From assembly GCA_964568925.1 (NCBI GenBank), contig CAZMSJ010000002.1, positions 59,493 to 123,492 on the forward strand: a stretch of 64,000 nucleotides of DNA, written 5' to 3'. The DNA comes from CAYQUL01 sp964568925. GTDB taxonomy: Bacteria > Patescibacteriota > Microgenomatia > UBA8517. Below the pieces are notes generated by a model. That model had not been told where the DNA came from. It did not search any database and was given only the letters and a program-made list of their open reading frames with translations. The translations under genes were made by a program, and so were the position numbers. This document shows, one piece after another, positions 46,332 to 54,430 of the stretch (within the stretch, counting starts at the first letter, position 1; each line of letters opens with the position of its first letter).

Positions 46332-47398
46332 AAGTTGCTTTAGTTTATGATCGGGTAAATAAATGGGGCGGGGCTGAGCGCGTATTAATGGCACTTCATG
46401 AACTCTATCCCGACGCACCTCTTTTTACTTCTGTGTACAATAAAGAAACGGCACCATGGGCAAATTCTTTTGATGTAAAAACATCATTTCTCCAAAACAT
46501 TCCATTTGCTCGAAACAATCATGAATATTTTGCACCACTCATGCCTCTGGCCTTTGAAAATCTTGATATGTCTGGTTATGACACCATCATTTCAGTATCT
46601 TCTGAAGCAGCAAAAGGAATTTTGACTCATGGGCATCAAAAGCACATTGCTTACTGTCTTACACCGACACGATATTTGTGGAGTGGACACAAAAACTATT
46701 TTCAACCTGGTATCAAAAGTAAATTGGCTACTCCTTTGATCTCCTATCTTCGCTCATGGGATCAGGTAGCAGCACAGAGAGCTGATCAGATGATATCTAT
46801 TTCAACAGAGGTAAAGCATCGCATTCATAAATTTTATGGAAGAGACACGCAAATTATTTTTCCTCCAGTTGAAACGAACCTGTTTGAGGGGATACCTGCT
46901 AAAAACAAAAAGAAGCACTTTCTCCTTGTATCACGGCTCGTGAAATACAAAAAGGTAGATTTAGCTATCAAAGCATTTAATAAACTCGGGTATCCTCTTG
47001 TGATCGTTGGAACCGGTAGAGAAGAAACTCGTTTGAAGAAAATTGCAGGTAAAAACATTACTTTCGCTGGAGCAGTTGATGACAAAAAGCTTGCACAGTT
47101 GTACAGTAATGCCATTGCTCTCGTTTTTCCACAGGAAGAAGATTTTGGTATTGTTGCAGTTGAAGCTCAATCAGTAGGTATACCAGTAATCGCCTTTGCT
47201 CGTGGAGGAGCATTAGATACCGTTATTCCAGGTGAAACTGGTGTCTTTTTCAAGAAACAAAATGTCGGTTCGTTGATAGGAGCAGTCTCAGAATTGGACA
47301 AAGTGACATTTAACCGTGAAAATATAGTAGAACACGCTAAAATGTTTTCTCGTGAAGTATTTCTTAAGAATTTTTCGTATTATATAAACAACCAATGA
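46328..47398 (+). CDS. GT4 family glycosyltransferase
   Basis: GT-B enzyme, 356 aa. 'VALVYDRVNKWGGAERVL' opens the acceptor domain, 'CLTPTRYLWSGH' near residue 115 is a signature of the WbaZ-like branch, and 'EEDFGIVAVEAQSVGIPVI' near residue 260 has the E-x7-E motif. WbaZ-type enzymes are mannosyltransferases of O-antigen pathways; this fits the GDP-mannose-type pyrophosphorylase encoded immediately downstream with an ATGA overlap. Confidence 0.88.
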   Translation: MKVALVYDRVNKWGGAERVLMALHELYPDAPLFTSVYNKETAPWANSFDVKTSFLQNIPFARNNHEYFAPLMPLAFENLDMSGYDTIISVSSEAAKGILTHGHQKHIAYCLTPTRYLWSGHKNYFQPGIKSKLATPLISYLRSWDQVAAQRADQMISISTEVKHRIHKFYGRDTQIIFPPVETNLFEGIPAKNKKKHFLLVSRLVKYKKVDLAIKAFNKLGYPLVIVGTGREETRLKKIAGKNITFAGAVDDKKLAQLYSNAIALVFPQEEDFGIVAVEAQSVGIPVIAFARGGALDTVIPGETGVFFKKQNVGSLIGAVSELDKVTFNRENIVEHAKMFSREVFLKNFSYYINNQ

Positions 47399-48480
47399 AA
47401 ATAGTAATTTTTTGTGGAGGATATGGAACACGCATGTGGCCCGCAAGCCGCAAAAGTTTTCCGAAGCAGTTTTATCCTTTATTAAATGGTCAATCATTTT
47501 TTCAAAATACTGTTGCGCGCTTTAAAAAGCGGGTTGACCCAAAAGACATTATTGTCTCAACTGAACACAGATATCGTGATTTAGTAATTGAGCAAGCTCC
47601 AGAAATTCCTGTTGAAAATATTATTTTGGAACCAGAGAGACGAGATAACCTCGGTGCAATCGGGTTAGCCACAGCACTTCTTCACGCTCGTTTTGGGAAT
47701 GAAGTATTGTTTTTCTCTTGGGCAGATCACTTAATTAAGCTTGAGGATAGATTCCTCGATGCTGTTCAAGCTGCTGCCTCATACGCAGAGGAGACTGGTT
47801 CACCAGTGTCCGTTGATCAGCAACCAAAGTTCCCAAGTGTTCACAATGGCTGGCTTAAGACTGGTGATGTGAGAGCAACTTCAATGGGATTCTCGCTTCA
47901 TGAAATTGACTCATTTATTGAAAAGCCTACAATTCACACCGCACGTCGGTTGTTTAAATCATCAAAATATTTGCTCCACACCGGGTATTGTGCGTGGAGA
48001 ACTGACACCTTGTTAGGCTACTACGAAAAATATGCCCCTCAAACATTTGAAATTGTTGATCGAATTGCAAAGTCATATGGAAAAGAAGGATTTGAAACGG
48101 TTCTTAAAGAGGAATATGCAAAGGTTGAAAAACAATCGATTGATTATGGATTATTTGAAAAGATCCCTGCACACGAGAGACTTACGATCTCTGCCGATTT
48201 AGGTTGGCAAGATGCTGGTACTTGGCAACTGATGTATGAATCATTGGCGACTGAACCATACAGCAATCTTGTAATGGGAGAGGTTGAAACGAATTTTATG
48301 CACTCTGAAGGAAACCTAGTAGTTGGTACGAAGGGGAAAATGATTGCATTGATTGGAGTTTCAGATATTGCAGTGATAGATACTCCAGATGGTATCCTTA
48401 TTTCAAAGTTAAGTGAAACAAAAGATGTGAAAGAATTATTTGCTCATCTTGAAAAGGAAAACCCTAAATATATTGACTAA
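47395..48480 (+). CDS. manC: Mannose-1-phosphate guanylyltransferase-like nucleotidyltransferase
   Basis: Sugar-1-phosphate nucleotidyltransferase, 361 aa. The N-terminus has the hallmark 'GGYGTRMWPASRKSFPKQF' of ManC/XanB-type enzymes (GTP + mannose-1-P to GDP-mannose). 'FSWADHLI' near residue 107 corresponds to the PADH metal-binding motif with Pro replaced by Trp-Ala order, and 'FIEKPT' near residue 178 binds the sugar phosphate. No PMI isomerase domain is fused, so it is the short form. It would supply donor for the GT4 enzymes encoded upstream. Other hexose-1-phosphates remain possible. Confidence 0.84.
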   Translation: MKIVIFCGGYGTRMWPASRKSFPKQFYPLLNGQSFFQNTVARFKKRVDPKDIIVSTEHRYRDLVIEQAPEIPVENIILEPERRDNLGAIGLATALLHARFGNEVLFFSWADHLIKLEDRFLDAVQAAASYAEETGSPVSVDQQPKFPSVHNGWLKTGDVRATSMGFSLHEIDSFIEKPTIHTARRLFKSSKYLLHTGYCAWRTDTLLGYYEKYAPQTFEIVDRIAKSYGKEGFETVLKEEYAKVEKQSIDYGLFEKIPAHERLTISADLGWQDAGTWQLMYESLATEPYSNLVMGEVETNFMHSEGNLVVGTKGKMIALIGVSDIAVIDTPDGILISKLSETKDVKELFAHLEKENPKYID

Positions 48481-48484
48481 CCAT

Positions 48485-49123
48485 ATGATGTATCAAATGT
48501 TAAAACGAGCCATGGACATCATTTTGTCACTTTTCCTTCTCATTTTGTTCTCTCCTGTTATGGTCGCCACCGCGATTGCAATTAAACTCACATCAAAAGG
48601 CCCGGTATTTGCAGATATTCCAAAGCGAGTTGGAATGAACGGGAATGAATTTAAGATTTTTAAATTTAGATCCATGATCTTAAATGCTCATGAGATGCTT
48701 AAAAGTGATCCAAAGTTTAAGCAGTTGTATGAAGAATACAAGCGAACAAGTTACAAACTGCATCATGATCCACGCGTGACACCAGTTGGCAAATTTATTC
48801 GAAAATACTCTATTGACGAAATGCCTCAGTTTTTTAACGTACTAAAGGGAGAAATGAGTGTTGTTGGCCCACGAGCATATTTTCCTGATGAGTTAGTTCA
48901 TCAACAGAAGGAATATCCAAAGACGAAGAAGTTAGTCAGTGAAGTGCTTTCAGTTCGACCTGGTATTACTGGATATTGGCAAGTAACAGGACGAAGTGAA
49001 GTGAATTTTGATAAGAGAATTGAAATGGATGCCTATTATGCTCGGAAGAAGTCATTAATCTTTGATATACTGATTCTTCTGAAGACACCTTGGGCAATGA
49101 TTTCCGGTAAAGGTGCCGTATAG
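48485..49123 (+). CDS. Polyprenyl-phosphate hexose-1-phosphate transferase (priming enzyme)
   Basis: WbaP/WcaJ-type sugar transferase, 212 aa from the ATG at 48485 (in-frame alternatives at 48488 and 48497). One N-terminal membrane segment (residues ~10-35) is followed by 'FKIFKFRSM', the catalytic 'SIDEMPQFFNVLKGEMSVVGPR' region near residue 116 and 'RPGITGYWQVTGRS' near residue 158. It starts lipid-linked glycan synthesis by moving a sugar-1-phosphate onto undecaprenyl phosphate. It lacks the extra helices of WbaP, so it is the minimal form. It is the last gene of the glycan run. Confidence 0.92.
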   Translation: MMYQMLKRAMDIILSLFLLILFSPVMVATAIAIKLTSKGPVFADIPKRVGMNGNEFKIFKFRSMILNAHEMLKSDPKFKQLYEEYKRTSYKLHHDPRVTPVGKFIRKYSIDEMPQFFNVLKGEMSVVGPRAYFPDELVHQQKEYPKTKKLVSEVLSVRPGITGYWQVTGRSEVNFDKRIEMDAYYARKKSLIFDILILLKTPWAMISGKGAV

Positions 49124-49125
49124 TG

Positions 49126-49131
49126 TAAAAT
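49126..49131 (+). promoter_or_regulatory. -10 box TAAAAT upstream of 49143
   Basis: TAAAAT lies eleven bases before the ATG at 49143 in the 19-base gap after the priming enzyme. Little or no leader would result. Tentative. Confidence 0.4.
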
Positions 49132-49142
49132 GATTTTTACGT

Positions 49143-51167
49143 ATGGACGATATTCCACAGATTAAACCTAAATCCATTCTTGAACCGACACCCGTTGTAC
49201 AAGCTTCAAGTCCTGAAGTTCATGTTATGCGTCCAATGTCTGAGTCTGGTGGAGTAAAACTTCCTCATGTTCCAAAACGAAAAAAGAAGATCTTTATGTT
49301 CCTTGGTGGTTTCTTTGCATTAATCCTCATTTTAGGGCTAGTTGTGTTTGTTGGTCTTGTTGTTCCTGGAATGGATATTTATAAGAAAGCTCAAGTTTTA
49401 GCTTCACATTCAAATTCTCTTGAAACACTCGCTGCGTCCCAAGATATTTCAGTCATTAAAAATGAAATCGCTTCAGTTCGAACCGATCTCGCTAGTTTCT
49501 CACAAAGCTATGCCCGTGTTTCTTATCTTAAAAACATGCCTTGGGTTGGTGCGTACTACCGAGACGGTGAGTCAGCTACGAAAGCCGCCAATGCAGCTCT
49601 TGATACAGGAGACTTAGTTATTGCAGCGATTGAGCCATACGCAGATATCATTGGCTTAAAAGGCGCAAAGCAAGCTGCCAGTGGAATGGAGAATGCAAAC
49701 GACAGACTACAATTTATTGTTTCATCTATTAAAACAATTACCCCACAGATGGGTGCCATTTCTGACAAAGCTATGATTGCTAACACTGAGCTTGCAAAGA
49801 TTGATGCCAATCGATACCCAGTCGAGTTCCGAGGTATGAAAGTCAGGGAAAAGCTCACAAAGTATTTGAGTTTAGCTGAGGAAGGTACAAAACTATTGTC
49901 ACAAAGTAAGCCGTTAATTGAAGCGGCACCTTATTTGCTTGGAGTAGACAGTCCAAGAACCTATCTTCTTATTTTCCAGAATGATAGTGAACTCCGACCA
50001 ACTGGAGGATTTTTGTCTGCTTACTCTATCGTTGAAATAAATAAGGGTAAATTTAAGCCAGTCTCTTCAAGTGATATTTATATTCTTGATGCTAAATACA
50101 CTCCTTCAATTGCTGCACCTGATATTTTTAGACAGTATCTTGGTGGAATTTATGCAGCAAACAATCGATTCAGACTTCGTGACATGAATTGGTCACCTGA
50201 CTTTAAGACAAGTATGGAAACGTTTGTCCCTGAAGCTAAAAAAGCAGGACTTACAAATTATGATGGAATTATTACTGTGGACACAAAAGTATTGAAGAAT
50301 CTTCTCGATGTTATTGGAACTGTCGGAGTCTTTGGACTTGGAAACTTTGGTACCCAGATTGACCCTGCATGTAACTGTCCACAATTTATTTGGCAAATTC
50401 AGAACTACACCAGTCAAGAAGGTGCTGTCGTCTGGAGTCAAGATGAACCAGGCAAGATTATCTTTGCTCCTAAAAATTACGGGAAAAACAGAAAAGATAT
50501 TTTGGGAGAGTTGATGAATTCAATCCTCGCGAACACTTTGGGTCAGCCAAAAGACAAGATGCCAGCTTTAATTGATGCTGGATGGAAGTCATTGATGGGA
50601 AAGCATGTACAGATGTATATGTTTGATGAGAAGGCACAAGCTGCACTCGAAACATTTAATTTAGCTGGGCGAATTCAAGACTATCAAGGTGACTACTTGC
50701 ATGTTAACGATGCAAACTTGGGAGGACGTAAATCAAACTTGTACGTGACGTCTGAGGTTACACAAGATTTTACTGTTGCTCGAGATGGAAGTGTTGAGAA
50801 GACGGTAACAATAACTTATAAAAATCCACAGAAATATGATGGCTTCTTAAATTCTGTTCTTCCAAACTGGACACGAGTATACGTACCAAAGGGAAGTGTC
50901 TTAATTGATCGCCAAGGGTTTGATGATATGGCAGAGCCATATGAAGAACTCGGAAAAACAGTATTTGCTGGAGGGTTTAAATTGCGCCCAGAAGGAGTTA
51001 AGCAAGTAACACTAAAATATAAGCTTCCATTTAAGGCAACAGGTTCCTTAAAGCTCTTTGTTCAGAAACAAGGTGGTCCTGAAGGTCCGCTCTACACCAT
51101 TAATGTTGGAAAAAGAAAAGAAGAATTGTATTTAACTGCTGATCAAGAATTCTCATTCCCTCTGTAA
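49143..51167 (+). CDS. DUF4012 membrane-anchored protein
   Basis: A 674-aa protein with a proline-rich cytoplasmic N-terminus, one membrane segment (residues ~50-75) and a large outer part. 'LIFQNDSELRPTGGF' near residue 278 is the core of DUF4012, a family common in Actinobacteria and CPR bacteria and frequent beside polysaccharide genes; its function is unknown. A helical region (~80-250) may form a coiled coil. The C-terminal ~120 residues are a beta-rich module. The gene follows the priming transferase, which supports a cell-surface glycan role. The next gene starts one base after its stop. Confidence 0.82.
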   Translation: MDDIPQIKPKSILEPTPVVQASSPEVHVMRPMSESGGVKLPHVPKRKKKIFMFLGGFFALILILGLVVFVGLVVPGMDIYKKAQVLASHSNSLETLAASQDISVIKNEIASVRTDLASFSQSYARVSYLKNMPWVGAYYRDGESATKAANAALDTGDLVIAAIEPYADIIGLKGAKQAASGMENANDRLQFIVSSIKTITPQMGAISDKAMIANTELAKIDANRYPVEFRGMKVREKLTKYLSLAEEGTKLLSQSKPLIEAAPYLLGVDSPRTYLLIFQNDSELRPTGGFLSAYSIVEINKGKFKPVSSSDIYILDAKYTPSIAAPDIFRQYLGGIYAANNRFRLRDMNWSPDFKTSMETFVPEAKKAGLTNYDGIITVDTKVLKNLLDVIGTVGVFGLGNFGTQIDPACNCPQFIWQIQNYTSQEGAVVWSQDEPGKIIFAPKNYGKNRKDILGELMNSILANTLGQPKDKMPALIDAGWKSLMGKHVQMYMFDEKAQAALETFNLAGRIQDYQGDYLHVNDANLGGRKSNLYVTSEVTQDFTVARDGSVEKTVTITYKNPQKYDGFLNSVLPNWTRVYVPKGSVLIDRQGFDDMAEPYEELGKTVFAGGFKLRPEGVKQVTLKYKLPFKATGSLKLFVQKQGGPEGPLYTINVGKRKEELYLTADQEFSFPL

Positions 51168-51168
51168 A

Positions 51169-51705
51169 GTGTCACGACTGACCACTCTTACTGGTATCGT
51201 TCTCGGACAAAAGCTCTATGGTGATGCTGATGCGTTGGTAACGATCATGACTCGTGAAGATGGAAAGATGACGGTGATGGCCAAAGGCATTCGAAAGCTC
51301 ACAAGTCGCAAACGAGGGAATCTCCTGCCGTTTACACTCATTAAGTTTCAAAAAACTGGCACATCTCTTCCGTTGATGACTGAAGTTGAAACACTTCTCC
51401 CGTTTCAGGAACTCCGTACAGATATGGCAAAGGTCTCCGTTGCATACTTTTTTTGTGAGGTAGTTTCACGAGTAATGCAGGAAGGGGAAAGAAATGAAAA
51501 TGTATACGAGTTACTGTTTGAATCACTGAATGAACTTAACTCAAGTGACAGACTCAAAACGATACGAAATGAATTTACGGTTTCAATACTTGAGACATTA
51601 GGTTTTTGGCCTGAAGGACAGGAGTTAGCCAAACCAGACTCCCTTTTAGAAGAAGTGATGGAGCGAAAATTGGGAAGTATTCGAATTGGAAAACAAATGC
51701 AATAA
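51169..51705 (+). CDS. recO: DNA repair protein RecO, short form
   Basis: RecO-like protein, 178 aa, GTG start one base after the previous stop. The N-terminal OB fold is recognisable: 'LTGIVLGQKLYGDADALVTIMTREDGK' pattern with 'MAKGIRK' and 'LLPFTLIKF'. A helical part follows to about residue 140. The protein is shorter than typical RecO (about 240 aa) and lacks the zinc-binding cysteines of the C-terminal domain. RecO loads RecA at gaps through RecR. Whether the short form is complete or specialised cannot be judged here. Confidence 0.78.
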   Translation: MSRLTTLTGIVLGQKLYGDADALVTIMTREDGKMTVMAKGIRKLTSRKRGNLLPFTLIKFQKTGTSLPLMTEVETLLPFQELRTDMAKVSVAYFFCEVVSRVMQEGERNENVYELLFESLNELNSSDRLKTIRNEFTVSILETLGFWPEGQELAKPDSLLEEVMERKLGSIRIGKQMQ

Positions 51706-51707
51706 AA

Positions 51708-51732
51708 AAGGAGCTCTGTGTTCGAGCTCCTT
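51708..51732. terminator. Bidirectional terminator hairpin between recO and 51742
   Basis: Nine-base perfect stem AAGGAGCTC/GAGCTCCTT with a seven-base loop. On the minus strand the stem is followed by TTTTT, a good terminator for the gene ending at 51742; on the plus strand it is followed by GTAT and is weaker. Confidence 0.75.
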
Positions 51733-51741
51733 GTATAATTC

Positions 51742-52017
51742 TTACTCTTTATCAGGGACTTCAATAACCACGGACATGAGGTACACGTGGCGGTTGGCAA
51801 TGTATGATCGTCCACCGGCCTGAGTTTCCCCAGTCTCGATTGCGTATGTTTGTTGATGCACCCAATCACGTAGCATCTTGTACGCTTCTTCTAGATTCAT
51901 GCCTTCAGTGAGTGCGCATTTATCCTTTGCCCCTTGTATTCCCCAAATGGTGTTCCGGGTAGGGTCTTCGACAAAAGAAATGCGTTCATTCACTTGCTTC
52001 AATGTAACACCAGTCAT
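51742..52017 (-). CDS. 91-aa orphan protein with strong expression signals
   Basis: Small soluble protein, 91 aa, not recognised. It is charged, with no membrane segment; the middle 'LEEAYKMLRDWV' looks helical and the end 'VYLMSVVIEVP' beta-forming. It is a stand-alone unit: TTGAAA (52071-52076), 17 bases, TATAAT (52048-52053), then AGGAGG five bases before the ATG, and a terminator just past the stop. Its GC content looks higher than surrounding genes. Together with the 59-aa gene at 35804 it forms a class of small genes with classical signals in an otherwise leaderless landscape. Confidence 0.7.
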   Translation of the reverse strand: MTGVTLKQVNERISFVEDPTRNTIWGIQGAKDKCALTEGMNLEEAYKMLRDWVHQQTYAIETGETQAGGRSYIANRHVYLMSVVIEVPDKE

Positions 52018-52022
52018 ACAAA

Positions 52023-52028
52023 CCTCCT
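52023..52028 (-). promoter_or_regulatory. Consensus Shine-Dalgarno AGGAGG of 51742
   Basis: On the minus strand AGGAGG lies five bases before the ATG at 52017, the strongest ribosome-binding site in the window. Confidence 0.85.
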
Positions 52029-52047
52029 GTGTTTTTAAATATCCTAT

Positions 52048-52076
52048 ATTATATCATAAAACTTTGTATTTTTCAA
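52048..52076 (-). promoter_or_regulatory. Sigma-70 type promoter (TTGAAA, 17 bases, TATAAT) for 51742
   Basis: On the minus strand TTGAAA (52071-52076) and TATAAT (52048-52053) are 17 bases apart, giving a leader of about 25 bases that includes AGGAGG. It faces the glyS promoter, so the two may compete. Confidence 0.75.
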
Positions 52077-52092
52077 ATGAGCAGAAAGACTG

Positions 52093-52098
52093 TAGAAT
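52093..52098 (+). promoter_or_regulatory. -10 box TAGAAT, leaderless start of glyS
   Basis: TAGAAT ends six bases before the ATG at 52105; TTTTCA at 52070-52075 is a partial -35 at 17-base spacing. No Shine-Dalgarno is seen. Confidence 0.55.
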
Positions 52099-52104
52099 AC
52101 GATC

Positions 52105-53487
52105 ATGGCTGAGAACACATTAATGGACAAAGTAGTTTCCCTTGCAAAGCGCCGAGGATTTGTCTACCAAACGAGTGAGATTTATGGTGGATTGGCAAAT
52201 TCATACGACTACGGACCTGCAGGAACAGAACTCCTTCGAAACATCAAAAACCTTTGGTGGTCTGAATTTGTGCAAAAGAGAGAAGACATGGTTGGTCTTG
52301 ATTCACAGATTATTTTGCATCCAAAGACCTGGGTAGCCAGTGGTCACGTTGGCTCATTTAGTGATCCATTAGTTGAGGACTTAAAGACACACAAAAGATA
52401 TCGAGCAGATCACTTAATTGAAAAACACTTGAGCGATTCAACTGTTTCTGTGGAAGATATGACTCTTGAAGACATGGCAGCCTTCATCAAAGACAATAAT
52501 ATAAAGTCACCTGAAGGAAATGAGCTTTCTACGCCTAAGGCTTTCAATCTTCTTTTTGAAACTGAAATTGGAGCAGTAAGTGGTGACAAAGCAGTTGTAT
52601 ATCTGCGAGGAGAAACAGCTCAAGGTATTTTTACAAACTTCAAACAAATATTAGATTCAAACCGCGTTTCCTTGCCGTTTGGTGTTGGTCAAATTGGTAA
52701 AAGCTTCAGAAATGAAATCACCACCGGACAATTCGTTTTTAGAACACTCGAATTTGAACAGGCTGAAATTGAATACTTCTTTAATCCAGAAGAGACAAAG
52801 TGGGAATCACTCATGGAGTCTTGGAAGGAATCAATGCAATCATTTGTAACAAATATCTTGGGAATTAAGGAAGAGAATCTTCGTTTTAGAAAACATACTG
52901 ATACTGAGCGCAGCCATTACAGTTTGGATACCTATGATCTTGAGTATCTTTTCCCATTTGGGTGGAAAGAATTGTGGGGAATTGCCTATCGAACAGATTA
53001 TGACTTAAAGCAGCACATTGAGCATTCAAAGCAAACGCTTGAGTATATGGATCCACAAACTGGTAAAAAGTTTGTGCCTCATGTTATTGAACCAGCAGTT
53101 GGAGTAAACAGATTGTTTTTGATGTGTTTGATGGATAGTTATTATGAGGACCAAGAGACTGGACGAGTGCTTCTTAAACTTGCACCACGACTTGCACCAT
53201 ACAAAGTAGCTGTATTTCCACTTCTTGCTAATAAGGAACAATTAGTTTCAAAGGCTCGTGATGTGTATAACATGCTTAAGTCTGAGATGACTGTTGCGTG
53301 GGACGCGAGAGGAAACATTGGAAAGCGCTATGCGGCACAAGATGAAATAGGAACACCATACTGCATTACTGTTGATTTTGACTCATTGGATAAAAATGAT
53401 GTTACCGTACGTAATCGTGATACTGGAGAGCAAGAACGTGTTTCACTTGATACTCTTTTAAGCTTCCTTCAGGCTAAGATAAAGTAA
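52105..53487 (+). CDS. glyS: Glycyl-tRNA synthetase, single-chain class II
   Basis: Homodimer-type glycyl-tRNA synthetase (archaeal/Thermus-like, not the alpha2-beta2 GlyQ/GlyS form), 460 aa. 'SYDYGPAGTELLRN' near residue 30, motif 2 'GKSFRNEITTGQF' near residue 198 and motif 3 'EPAVGVNRLFLM' near residue 329 form the class II core. The C-terminal ~95 residues starting 'APYKVAVFPLLANK' are the anticodon-binding domain. The zinc-ribbon seen in some members is not evident. It charges tRNA-Gly. The gene is alone, with a leaderless-type promoter divergent from the 91-aa orphan. Confidence 0.95.
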   Translation: MAENTLMDKVVSLAKRRGFVYQTSEIYGGLANSYDYGPAGTELLRNIKNLWWSEFVQKREDMVGLDSQIILHPKTWVASGHVGSFSDPLVEDLKTHKRYRADHLIEKHLSDSTVSVEDMTLEDMAAFIKDNNIKSPEGNELSTPKAFNLLFETEIGAVSGDKAVVYLRGETAQGIFTNFKQILDSNRVSLPFGVGQIGKSFRNEITTGQFVFRTLEFEQAEIEYFFNPEETKWESLMESWKESMQSFVTNILGIKEENLRFRKHTDTERSHYSLDTYDLEYLFPFGWKELWGIAYRTDYDLKQHIEHSKQTLEYMDPQTGKKFVPHVIEPAVGVNRLFLMCLMDSYYEDQETGRVLLKLAPRLAPYKVAVFPLLANKEQLVSKARDVYNMLKSEMTVAWDARGNIGKRYAAQDEIGTPYCITVDFDSLDKNDVTVRNRDTGEQERVSLDTLLSFLQAKIK

Positions 53488-53513
53488 ATTAAGCTGTGTA
53501 CTGTGTCCACGAA

Positions 53514-53550
53514 TTGACAACCATACTTCTTGAATGGTTCAATGTATAAA
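53514..53550 (+). promoter_or_regulatory. Candidate promoter elements upstream of 53556
   Basis: TTGACA (53514-53519) is a consensus -35; TTCAAT (53538-53543) sits 18 bases downstream as a poor -10. TATAAA (53545-53550) ends five bases before the ATG at 53556 and would give a leaderless start on its own. Which is used is undecided. Confidence 0.4.
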
Positions 53551-53555
53551 CGAAA

Positions 53556-54302
53556 ATGAAAAAAAATCTTCCCTTTATCTTTCTCGGTGTAGCCGTCTTG
53601 TTTGTTATTGGCATTATTGCGTATTCAAAGATGTCATCAACTCCTGAAGTCGTTGAGGAAGTAGCTGAAGAGGAAACCGCGCCAGAAATACCGTTTGATC
53701 AACGCCCTGTTGTAACCCTTACCCCAAAGGCAGATGGTCATTGGCTCTCTTTAAAGTTAACTGGTATAAACAGACTCACAAACGCTACTACCGTTGAGTA
53801 TGAGGCGTTATACGAAGCAGGAGACGGCCGACAACAAGGTTCATCAGGAAAAACACAAATCGCTGGTAAGAGTGCCTACGACAGCGATATCTTACTCGGG
53901 TCAGAATCATCAGGTAAGTTCCGTTATGACACTGGTGTTGAAAAAGGAACGTTAACCATTAAATACCGTGATCAGAAGGGAAAGCTTGCAGGTAAACTTA
54001 CCACTGATTTCCATTTCCAAACTGCAACAGACGTGTTAACTTCTGTCGATGGAACGTTTAGCTTTAAATTGGATAAGCCTTCAAAGAAAGGTTTCTTTGT
54101 GACTATGAATACCTTTGGTGTTCCACAGGGCTTGGATGGATTGGCTAAGGGCCCAGTTGGGGTGTTTAGTTCAGAAACAGTGAAGCTCCCTGGTACCGTA
54201 ACTCTTGAAGGCAGTAAGGTTTGGTTGTGGAATGATGCAAGTTGGATGCCTGTTTCTTCAAACAAGGCCCCTAATATTGGAATCTTTGCTTCTTCAAATT
54301 AA
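53556..54302 (+). CDS. Membrane-anchored extracytoplasmic protein, unknown function
   Basis: Protein of 248 aa with an N-terminal signal anchor (residues ~5-24), an acidic Glu-rich linker (~29-47) and a soluble region predicted to be beta-rich (about 50-245). No lipobox cysteine is present. I do not recognise the domain; glycine- and threonine-rich segments are reminiscent of an immunoglobulin-like or lipocalin-like sandwich, without a decisive motif. It stands between glyS and the dcw cluster with its own promoter. A cell-surface role is the most that can be inferred. Confidence 0.68.
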   Translation: MKKNLPFIFLGVAVLFVIGIIAYSKMSSTPEVVEEVAEEETAPEIPFDQRPVVTLTPKADGHWLSLKLTGINRLTNATTVEYEALYEAGDGRQQGSSGKTQIAGKSAYDSDILLGSESSGKFRYDTGVEKGTLTIKYRDQKGKLAGKLTTDFHFQTATDVLTSVDGTFSFKLDKPSKKGFFVTMNTFGVPQGLDGLAKGPVGVFSSETVKLPGTVTLEGSKVWLWNDASWMPVSSNKAPNIGIFASSN

Positions 54303-54372
54303 GAAACTTCTTAGGTAAATTCTCCTCGTTTTAATTTCTTACTATAAACTATTCTTTCGGGTGTTCTATGTG
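54303..54372. other. Short intergenic stretch without recognised gene
   Basis: About 70 AT-rich bases between the surface protein gene and the mraZ promoter. No ORF, hairpin terminator or repeat is evident here. Confidence 0.6.
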
Positions 54373-54401
54373 TTGACATATGCGTGAAAAGTTTTCATAA
54401 T
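54373..54401 (+). promoter_or_regulatory. dcw operon promoter (TTGACA, 17 bases, CATAAT)
   Basis: TTGACA (54373-54378) and CATAAT (54396-54401) at 17-base spacing, with transcription expected to start near 54408. The leader of about 30 bases is almost entirely the MraZ repeat array. Confidence 0.75.
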
Positions 54402-54430
54402 GGTGAAGATTGGTGAAATATGGTGAAATA
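54401..54430 (+). promoter_or_regulatory. mraZ: Probable MraZ operator, three 10-base TGGTGAA repeats
   Basis: Three contiguous direct repeats TGGTGAAGAT, TGGTGAAATA, TGGTGAAATA, each ten bases (one helical turn). A degenerate in-phase copy (TGCGTGAAAA) lies at 54381-54390. MraZ is known to bind tandem TGG-type repeats with ten-base period upstream of its own gene and repress the dcw operon. Here the repeats overlap the transcription start. Confidence 0.78.

Noticed and set aside
54401..54430. Three direct repeats as a CRISPR fragment
   Set aside because: Ten-base units without spacers, no cas genes, and a position that fits an MraZ operator.
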